Positions 26,956 to 32,320 of a stretch of DNA of 32,320 nt are shown piece by piece. The notes under the pieces were generated by a model. That model searched no databases and was not told the origin of the DNA. It saw only the letters and a list, made by a program, of their open reading frames with translations. Position 1 is the first letter of the stretch, and every line of letters starts with the position of its first letter. Origin of the DNA: Bacillota bacterium (GTDB taxonomy: Bacteria > Bacillota > Clostridia > Christensenellales > QAND01); the NCBI GenBank assembly GCA_003150225.1, contig QAND01000005.1, positions 1 through 32,320 of the forward strand, written 5' to 3'. The translations under genes were made by a program, and so were the position numbers.

Positions 26956-28485
26956 ATGACCTATCAACACCTGCGTACCGAAAGCGACGTCCGCGCGGTA
27001 GCCATGGAGAACCCGGAGGGGCAGCCCGTCCGGCTTACGCCACAGGCGGTGTACGATATCGCCTGTGGGTTCGCTCGCTTTGTCTCGGAGAAGCTGCAAA
27101 AACCGCTGGAGCAGCTGCGCATCGCCGTGGCGCAGGACTGCCGGCTGTCCGGCCCTCTTTTGATGCCTCGTCTCCAACAGGGACTGGCGGATATGGGCGT
27201 CCAGGTGTTTGACTGCGGACTCTCCACCACCCCCAGTATGTTCATGAGCACCGTCACCCCGGGATTCCTCTACGACGCCGCCGTCATGATGACGGCCAGC
27301 CACCTGCCACCCGATCGCAATGGTCTGAAGTTCTTCACCGCCCAGGGCGGCACCAGCAACGAGGATATGATCCATATCCTCGCCCTGGCGGAGGATGGCT
27401 GCACCAAAAAAGCAACGCCGCCCAAGGCCGCCATCCAGGTGGACTTTCTTTCAAAATATGCCCAACAGCTGGTGGATCTGGTTCGTAGAGGTGCCAATGC
27501 CCAGGACTATGACCATCCCTTGGCCCCCTTCCGCATCCTGGTGGATGCGGGCAACGGCGTAGGCGGTTTCTTCGTGGAACAGGTGCTAAAACCCCTGGGC
27601 GCCGATCCAACCGGCAGCCAGTTTCTAGAGCCGGACGGCCGCTTCCCCAATCACATGCCCAACCCGGAGGACGACGACGCCCTTTCGTCAGTCAGCCAGG
27701 CCGTAACGCGAAATAGCGCCGATCTCGGCATCATCTTTGATACCGACTGCGACCGGGCTGCTGTCATCAACCGGGACGGGACCCCCTTTGCGCGGAACGC
27801 CCTTGTAGCTCTTATGAGCGCCATCGTATTGGAGGAACATCCCGGCACCACCATCGTCACCTGCTCCAGCACCTCCAACCACATCCGTTCCTTTATCGAA
27901 GCCCGCGGTGGCAAGCAACGCCGGTTTAAACGGGGCTACCGCTTTGTTATAGACGAGGCCCTTCGCCTAAACGCCGCGGGAACCGACAGTCAAATGGCCA
28001 TCGAAGTCAGCGGCCATTGCGCCCTAAAGGAAAACCACTTTCTGGACGACGGCGCCTATCTGGTGGCAAAGGTTCTCATCAAAATGGCAAGGCTACACCA
28101 GGAGGGCAAGCGGCTGGACAGCCTCATTGCCGATTTGAAGGAACCTCTGGAAGCCCTCTCCTTCCCCTTCCACTTTACAGTGGAAAACCCCAGGGAATAT
28201 GGCGATATGCTCCTGCGGGACCTTTTCCAGTTCGCCAAAGAGCAGGGAATTGCACTCAACGAAGAACACGTAGACGGATTTCGTGGCGAGTTTCCCCCCG
28301 GCGACGGAGATGGCTGGGCCTCCAGCCGGCCCAGCATGTATAATCCCCTGATGGGATTCCAGGTGGAGAGTGAAGAGCTAGGCGGTGCGAAACACATCGC
28401 AAAAAAATTCATCCCCTTCTTTACCCGTTATCCGGAGCTAAATCAGGAGGATCTAGCTCCCCTGCTGGCCCTTGCCCAAGAATGA
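26956..28485 (+). CDS. Phosphomannomutase/phosphoglucomutase family protein
   Basis: A 509-residue alpha-D-phosphohexomutase. The phosphoserine loop is TASHLPPDRNG with Ser115. The metal loop is DTDCDR (Asp262, Asp264, Asp266), the sugar-binding loop is EVSGH (350-354), and the phosphate-binding part near the C-terminus is SSRPSMYNP. The enzyme interconverts hexose 1- and 6-phosphates for polysaccharide or glycogen precursors; mannose versus glucose preference cannot be read. TASHLP and DTDCDR replace the common TASHNP and DGDADR. The start ATG at 26956 has AAGGAGG eight bases upstream. It is a single-gene unit with its own terminator. Confidence 0.9.
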   Translation: MTYQHLRTESDVRAVAMENPEGQPVRLTPQAVYDIACGFARFVSEKLQKPLEQLRIAVAQDCRLSGPLLMPRLQQGLADMGVQVFDCGLSTTPSMFMSTVTPGFLYDAAVMMTASHLPPDRNGLKFFTAQGGTSNEDMIHILALAEDGCTKKATPPKAAIQVDFLSKYAQQLVDLVRRGANAQDYDHPLAPFRILVDAGNGVGGFFVEQVLKPLGADPTGSQFLEPDGRFPNHMPNPEDDDALSSVSQAVTRNSADLGIIFDTDCDRAAVINRDGTPFARNALVALMSAIVLEEHPGTTIVTCSSTSNHIRSFIEARGGKQRRFKRGYRFVIDEALRLNAAGTDSQMAIEVSGHCALKENHFLDDGAYLVAKVLIKMARLHQEGKRLDSLIADLKEPLEALSFPFHFTVENPREYGDMLLRDLFQFAKEQGIALNEEHVDGFRGEFPPGDGDGWASSRPSMYNPLMGFQVESEELGGAKHIAKKFIPFFTRYPELNQEDLAPLLALAQE

Positions 28486-28495
28486 TTCCCGAATG

Positions 28496-28530
28496 AAAAA
28501 AACGCCGTCTCCTCAGGGATGGCGTTTTTT
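28496..28530 (+). terminator. Terminator of the phosphohexomutase gene
   Basis: AAAAAACGCC pairs with GGCGTTTTTT across a weakly paired 14-base interior (28507-28520), ending in six T (28525-28530). Confidence 0.8.
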
Positions 28531-28593
28531 GTAGCACGCCATTTTATTTCATCTCAAGGGATGCAGTTTTTGCAACGGCCCGGCCTTGACGGC

Positions 28594-28646
28594 TATGGAA
28601 TATTATGGAACAATGGATCCTAAAGTGTACTAAATTATACTAAATT
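28594..28646 (+). promoter_or_regulatory. MFS gene promoter region with phased direct repeats
   Basis: TATGGAA occurs at 28594 and 28604, and TACTAAATT at 28628 and 28638. Both pairs are spaced exactly ten bases, one helical turn. A -10 box TATACT (28636-28641) lies inside the second pair; the -35 is poor, as in activator-dependent promoters. Confidence 0.45.
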
Positions 28647-28661
28647 TAAGAAGGGGCGCCC

Positions 28662-29879
28662 ATGAACTACAAACAGGTACAAACCAGGTTGAATATCCTC
28701 GATTTTCTCATCGTCGGAGGTCTCACCGGCGGCTCCTATCTGGGCATGGTGCTGCGCGCCGCCGGCCTCTCCAGCATGGCTCTGGGCACGGTATTGAGCA
28801 TCAATTCCCTGATGGCGCTCCTAACGCCGCCGCTGTTTGGAATGATCGCCGATAAAATCGGTTCACCCCGCAAAACCATGTGCATCACTCTTGCTCTCAC
28901 CTGCCTGGTCTGGCTGGGGATTCCCCTCACCCTTAACGTCAAAATCGCCACCTTTCCTGTGGTAGTGGTATTTGTCATCTGCGGCGCTTGGGTGCGGTCT
29001 CCCGTCAATTCTCTGACGGACAGCTATCTGATGCAAGTCCAAACCGCCGATTCCCGGATTGTCTACTCCCGGGCCCGCAAATACGGCTCATTGGGCTACG
29101 CCATTATCGCTCTGTTGTCCACCCCTCTTATGGCGGCTCTGGGGGTTGGCGTCATGTTCTACGTCCCTCTGTTGATCCTGGGGCCGGTTATTGTCATCAC
29201 CCGCCAGGTTGGCGATGTCAAACCCAAGGACGCGCCAGATTCAGGCCAGGGAGCCAAGCACAAGCTGCAGATCGGCCGGGCTTTCAAAAGCTATTACCTG
29301 GTCTGCCATATCATCTGCCTCATGGTGGTTTGGATGCCCTTCATGCTCCACGGCACCCTGGTGCCCTTTCTGCTGGAGGCCATCCACGCCGATTCCTCTT
29401 TACAGGGAATCGCCTTCGGCATCCGGGCTTTCATGGAATTTCCCTCCTTCATGTTGGTGCCCTTTCTTCTGCGGAAATACAATCCGCAAAAGCTGCTTCC
29501 CCTCTGTTTTTCCTACTATGCCGTCGAATGCCTGGTTCTGGCCATGACCCAACAGGTCTGGGCCCTATATGCCATCATGGTATGCAGCGGCACGGTCTTT
29601 GCTATGATCATCGGGGTCAATATCAACTACGTTCACAGTCTGGCCCCCAGGGGGCTGGAATCCACCGTCGTAACGGTAAACGCCGCTGCACAGTCCCTAG
29701 CCGGGGTATTGGGAAACCTCTTGGCCGGCGCTTTGGTGGATAGCGTGGGCATCCGCATGACCTATCTCATCATCGCGGCAATGGTGGTGCTGGCATCCCT
29801 TATGATGTACTTCCTGGCTGGGCATGGGCGCAAGAAGGGAATTCCCCTGAATGCCGAAACAGCGATTCAATGCCCTTAG
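28662..29879 (+). CDS. MFS transporter
   Basis: A 405-residue major facilitator with about twelve hydrophobic helices. After helix 2 the loop ADKIGSPRKTM matches the family A-motif (GxxxDxxGxRK-like). A central hydrophilic loop (about 183-205, KPKDAPDSGQGAKHK) separates the two halves. It looks like the MFS_1-like / nucleoside- or sugar-permease group, but substrate cannot be predicted. The start ATG at 28662 follows AAGAAGGGG about ten bases upstream. The gene has its own promoter region and terminator. No biosynthetic neighbour indicates a drug or sugar role. Confidence 0.85.
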   Translation: MNYKQVQTRLNILDFLIVGGLTGGSYLGMVLRAAGLSSMALGTVLSINSLMALLTPPLFGMIADKIGSPRKTMCITLALTCLVWLGIPLTLNVKIATFPVVVVFVICGAWVRSPVNSLTDSYLMQVQTADSRIVYSRARKYGSLGYAIIALLSTPLMAALGVGVMFYVPLLILGPVIVITRQVGDVKPKDAPDSGQGAKHKLQIGRAFKSYYLVCHIICLMVVWMPFMLHGTLVPFLLEAIHADSSLQGIAFGIRAFMEFPSFMLVPFLLRKYNPQKLLPLCFSYYAVECLVLAMTQQVWALYAIMVCSGTVFAMIIGVNINYVHSLAPRGLESTVVTVNAAAQSLAGVLGNLLAGALVDSVGIRMTYLIIAAMVVLASLMMYFLAGHGRKKGIPLNAETAIQCP

Positions 29880-29905
29880 ACCAGCCTTGTGGACAGAAGC
29901 AAAAC

Positions 29906-29939
29906 GCAAAAACGCGGTCCCCTTGGATCGCGTTTTTGC
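29906..29939 (+). terminator. Terminator of the MFS gene
   Basis: A long near-perfect stem: GCAAAAACGCGGTCC (29906-29920) pairs with GGATCGCGTTTTTGC (29925-29939) around a four-base loop, with one wobble. The T run lies within the right arm. The stretch 29946-30050 shows nothing further. Confidence 0.85.
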
Positions 29940-30052
29940 TATTCGCCCGTTGCCCCTTTTGTTTGCACCATATAAAAAACAACCCTGGAATCCTTTCTTC
30001 CAAGGCCGTTTCGTTAATGAAGCATTACGATAATACTCCTCCCATTTTATGC

Positions 30053-30090
30053 AAAAAATATCGCAACCCACAAAAGCGGATTGCGATATT
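30053..30090 (-). terminator. Terminator of the Leu-Gly-Gly-Lys tRNA cluster
   Basis: A 15-bp stem on the minus strand (from AATATCGCAATCC to GGGTTGCGATATT) with a TTTT loop, followed by T6. It is the second half of the tRNA-end repeat. Confidence 0.9.
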
Positions 30091-30112
30091 GAGCGCGGCA
30101 ACTTACCGCTGG
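30056..30112 (-). repeat. tRNA-end repeat, copy A
   Basis: A 57-base unit starting with the CCA of tRNA-Lys. It has two adjacent hairpins: a small one (GCGGTAAGTTGCCGC) and the terminator stem. It differs from copy B at about five positions (8, 20-22 and 36). The change at position 36 (G to A) keeps the stem pair, turning a G-U into an A-U. Confidence 0.85.
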
Positions 30113-30186
30113 TACCCCCTCAGGGATTCGAACCCTGGACACCCTGATTAAGAGTCAGGTGCTCTAGCCAGCTGAGCTAAGGAGGC
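30110..30186 (-). tRNA. tRNA-Lys (CTT)
   Basis: A 77-base cloverleaf with encoded CCA. The anticodon stem CCTGA/TCAGG holds loop CTCTTAA, giving anticodon CTT (reads AAG). The T arm has GGTTCGAATCC. It is the last tRNA of the cluster, followed directly by the repeat and terminator. Confidence 0.96.
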
Positions 30187-30191
30187 ATATT

Positions 30192-30265
<74 letters not shown>

Positions 30266-30268
30266 AAG

Positions 30269-30343
30269 TGGAGCGGTAGACGAGATTCGAACTCGCGACA
30301 TCCACCTTGGCAAGGTGGCACTCTACCACTGAGCTACTACCGC
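30269..30343 (-). tRNA. tRNA-Gly (GCC)
   Basis: A 75-base cloverleaf with encoded CCA. Anticodon stem CCACC/GGTGG with loop TTGCCAA gives anticodon GCC (reads GGC/GGU). The acceptor stem is GCGGTAG/CTACCGC. Confidence 0.96.
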
Positions 30344-30346
30344 AGA

Positions 30347-30430
30347 TGGTGCGGGCGAAGAGACTTGAACTCCCACGCCTATTGGCACTAGATCCTAAGT
30401 CTAGCGCGTCTGCCATTCCGCCACGCCCGC
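30347..30430 (-). tRNA. tRNA-Leu (TAG)
   Basis: An 84-base class II tRNA with a long variable arm and encoded CCA. Anticodon stem CTAGA/TCTAG with loop CTTAGGA gives anticodon TAG (reads CUN). It is the first tRNA after the promoter. Confidence 0.96.
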
Positions 30431-30476
30431 AGGGCTTGGCCTGCAAAAGCAACGTCTCACTCTTGCATGCCTTGTG

Positions 30477-30505
30477 ATTATAGATAGTATCTCCAAAATT
30501 GTCAA
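30477..30505 (-). promoter_or_regulatory. Consensus promoter of the tRNA cluster
   Basis: On the minus strand, perfect TTGACA (30505-30500), 17 bases, perfect TATAAT (30482-30477). It lies about 45 bases before tRNA-Leu and drives all four tRNAs. Confidence 0.95.
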
Positions 30506-30634
30506 GCCCTTGTGAGAAAAAACCGCTCCTAAAACTTCCACAAAAGGAGGAAGCATCCGCCCTTGAATATATTGGCTCCATAAGAGCACCGCAAACCGCC
30601 GAGGAGGCTCTGCTCCTCTCCGGCCAGCAGCATG

Positions 30635-31951
30635 CTACTGAAGCAGCCCCAGTTTCTCCTTCCATAGGAGGACTCGCAGCACCGACGCATCCAATGCCTC
30701 CTCGCTGATCGTTCCATCCTTAACCGCCTGAACCACGGCGGGTATCTGCTCCTTATAGTCGGTTCCACAGATCATATCATTCCCCGCTTGAATGGCCAAT
30801 ACCGCCGCATCCCCTATGCCATATTCCGTGCGGATGGCGTCCATATAGAGATCGTCGGTCATGATCACTCCCTGAAACTCCAGCTCCTCCCGAAGAATCT
30901 CATGCACCTTAGGGGATAGGGATGCCGGAAGATCTGGGTCCATGGCCTCCACCACGTTATGACTCACCAGGACGCTATCGGCTCCGGCCGCAAAGCCAGC
31001 GGAAAAGGGCAGAAAATCGCTGGAGCGGAAGGTCTCCATGGGGCGCTGGTCATGGGCTACCCCGGTGTGAGTATCCCGGTTATTGCCATAGCCGGGGAAA
31101 TGCTTTAGCACCGATCCCATACCCTCGGCATCCATCACCTCCACCACCGTTCTTACATATTCCGCGGTCTGGGCGGCGTCCTTTCCAAAGGTTCGGGCAT
31201 AAATATAGTCCCCGCTATCGGTGGAAACATCGCAAACCGGCGCCATGTTAACATTGATTCCAAGTTTTTTCAAAAACTGTGCCTTTTCCTGGGTATCGCT
31301 GCTTACCAATTCCAACCCCCCTGCTCGGAACAGCGCCTGAGGGGAGCGGAAGGGGGCGGAACGAAACTGGGGCAGTTGGCTGATGCGGTTCACCAATCCC
31401 CCTTCTTCATCCACAGCAATCAGCATGGGAATCCTGCTGGCCTTCTGGTAGGATGCAATCTCCTCCTTTAAGCCGGCTGGCGTCTGGCTTTCCGTATTGG
31501 GCTTAAACAACACATATCCGCCCAGATGGTAGTCTGCAGCGTCCTGAGCGGCTCCCTGGGTCGGGCACCGCACCAAGAACAGTTGGCCCACCTTTTCCTC
31601 CACACTCATGCCAGCCAGAAGGTCGTCCACCACCCGATAGCGCTTGGCTTCCTCTCCCGGCTCCACCAGGGTGATCACCAGGGCTTCATAGGGATTCCGG
31701 TGCTGAACCTCCACCCGGTCTCCCTCCATCAGGCGATATCCGTTCAGCTTCAACTGCGCGTTCTGCCGTTCAAAGGTATGGGTTGCATCCTCTGTGGTTT
31801 GAATGGTGATAATCTCCTCCGTTACCTCCACCACCTTGCCCACAGTGGCCTCCACGGGCTTAGGAGTGGGAGCGGGCTCAGCCGCATTGCCGCAGGCGGC
31901 GCACAGCATACAGATACAGCAGATGATTCCAATTACCGCTTGTTTTTTCAT
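30635..31951 (-). CDS. Glycoside hydrolase family 3 lipoprotein (NagZ-like beta-N-acetylhexosaminidase)
   Basis: A 438-residue exported protein. The signal peptide ends in LCAAC (Cys20), a lipobox-like site whose -3 residue is Cys rather than the usual aliphatic one. Residues about 34-100 form a small beta-rich domain (VGKVVEVTEEIITIQT...DRVEVQHRNPY) that is not part of GH3. The GH3 catalytic domain follows. KHFPGYGNNRDTHTG carries the Asp-His pair typical of NagZ-type enzymes, and MTDDLYMDA holds the nucleophile Asp (about Asp366). It probably removes N-acetylglucosamine from cell-wall fragments outside the membrane (inference). The ribosome site is weak (GGGTGA). No clear terminator separates it from the downstream tRNA promoter. 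Confidence 0.85.
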   Translation of the reverse strand: MKKQAVIGIICCICMLCAACGNAAEPAPTPKPVEATVGKVVEVTEEIITIQTTEDATHTFERQNAQLKLNGYRLMEGDRVEVQHRNPYEALVITLVEPGEEAKRYRVVDDLLAGMSVEEKVGQLFLVRCPTQGAAQDAADYHLGGYVLFKPNTESQTPAGLKEEIASYQKASRIPMLIAVDEEGGLVNRISQLPQFRSAPFRSPQALFRAGGLELVSSDTQEKAQFLKKLGINVNMAPVCDVSTDSGDYIYARTFGKDAAQTAEYVRTVVEVMDAEGMGSVLKHFPGYGNNRDTHTGVAHDQRPMETFRSSDFLPFSAGFAAGADSVLVSHNVVEAMDPDLPASLSPKVHEILREELEFQGVIMTDDLYMDAIRTEYGIGDAAVLAIQAGNDMICGTDYKEQIPAVVQAVKDGTISEEALDASVLRVLLWKEKLGLLQ

Positions 31952-31984
31952 AGGTTCACCCGATCCTTTTTTGCCATTTGTTTT

Positions 31985-31993
31985 ATTATATCA
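31985..31993 (-). promoter_or_regulatory. Extended -10 promoter of the GH3 gene
   Basis: On the minus strand, TGATATAAT (31993-31985): perfect -10 with an extended TG motif, about 35 bases before the start. A TTGACT box upstream is 23 bases away, too far for a normal -35. Confidence 0.55.
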
Positions 31994-32050
31994 GATCATC
32001 GGTGCCATAAAAAAGTCAATGTTCGGATGCATTCCTCCTGGACAATGCAA

Positions 32051-32079
32051 TTGACGGAGCAAGACATCTATACTATAAT
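32051..32079 (+). promoter_or_regulatory. Promoter of tRNA-Pro
   Basis: TTGACG (32051-32056), 17 bases, TATAAT (32074-32079), ending 30 bases before the tRNA. It is divergent from the GH3 gene. Confidence 0.9.
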
Positions 32080-32109
32080 ATCCAAGGAATCGGCCGAAAC
32101 CGGCATTCA

Positions 32110-32183
<74 letters not shown>

Positions 32184-32186
<3 letters not shown>

Positions 32187-32240
32187 GCGGCAAGTTGCCG
32201 CGTCTAATATCGCAATCCACTTTTGTGGGTTGCGATATTT
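32184..32240 (+). repeat. tRNA-end repeat, copy B
   Basis: The same 57-base unit as copy A but on the opposite strand. It begins with the CCA of tRNA-Pro, has a perfect small hairpin (GCGGCAAGTTGCCGC) and then the terminator stem. Confidence 0.85.
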
Positions 32241-32242
32241 TT
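32206..32242 (+). terminator. Terminator of tRNA-Pro
   Basis: Stem from AATATCGCAATCC to GGGTTGCGATATT with a TTTT loop, followed by T5 (32238-32242). It is part of repeat copy B. Confidence 0.9.
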
Positions 32243-32279
32243 ATCCCCGCCCCATCTTTCCCTCCTTTCCGCATTTCAG

Positions 32280-32320
32280 CCAGCGGTAGGTTGCAGCGTC
32301 CAATATCGCAATCCGCCTTT
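32280..32320 (+). repeat. tRNA-end repeat, copy C (cut by window edge)
   Basis: The first 41 bases match copies A and B, starting CCAGCGGTAGGTTGCAGCG and continuing into AATATCGCAATCCGC. No tRNA precedes it: 32243-32279 is a pyrimidine-rich stretch. Changes at positions 10 and 16 weaken the small hairpin. Confidence 0.75.

Noticed and set aside
31985..32019. TTGACT and TATAAT as a paired promoter for the GH3 gene
   Set aside because: The spacing is 23 bases, too long; the extended -10 alone is the better reading.

Overview
The window looks like the chromosome of a GC-rich, spore-forming Clostridia-type Firmicute. The evidence is gene content and order. The sporulation pair yqfC-yqfD is present, hrcA carries a perfect CIRCE operator, valS has a T-box leader, several genes start at GTG or TTG behind strong Shine-Dalgarno sites, and many promoters are near-consensus sigma-A type. 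I cannot name a genus from the sequence alone. There is no phage, insertion sequence or CRISPR array.

Layout. (1) 1-2289, minus: a membrane-bound diguanylate cyclase with two solute-binding-type sensor domains and a PAS-like domain. Its frame is cut by one TAA codon, and its 3' end lies outside the window. (2) 2439-3576, plus: phoH, ending tail-to-tail against yqfD with a shared terminator. (3) 3578-17042, minus: an ancient Firmicute block in the order lepA, hemW, hrcA, grpE, dnaK, dnaJ, prmA, rsmE, mtaB, a HIT protein, rpsU, yqfC, yqfD. It combines heat-shock control, ribosome and tRNA modification, and sporulation. (4) 17155-19286, minus: two tandem Cof-type HAD phosphatases and a membrane zinc-ribbon protein. 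(5) 19466-23653, minus: valS-folC behind a valine T-box with specifier GUC. (6) 23681-26618: small membrane protein, pgsA, Fe/Mn superoxide dismutase, a 57-residue protein and an alpha/beta hydrolase. (7) 26886-29939, plus: a phosphohexomutase and an MFS transporter. (8) 30053-32320: a four-gene tRNA cluster (Leu, Gly, Gly, Lys), a GH3 lipoprotein and a divergent tRNA-Pro.

How the parts work together. HrcA represses its own chaperone operon through CIRCE. Internal terminators and secondary promoters (before prmA and before rpsU) let the translation-related genes be expressed apart from the stress genes. ValS is controlled by the charging state of tRNA-Val.

The most unusual structure is a repeat of about 57 bp. 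In two copies it starts at the encoded CCA end of a tRNA gene (Lys, minus strand; Pro, plus strand) and contains a strong terminator hairpin. A third, truncated copy at the window edge has no tRNA in front of it. Other points of interest are the lone stop codon in the diguanylate cyclase, the inverted phoH, and helical-phase direct repeats in front of the MFS gene. Most of the window is otherwise ordinary housekeeping DNA, and I did not find a clearly new multi-gene system.
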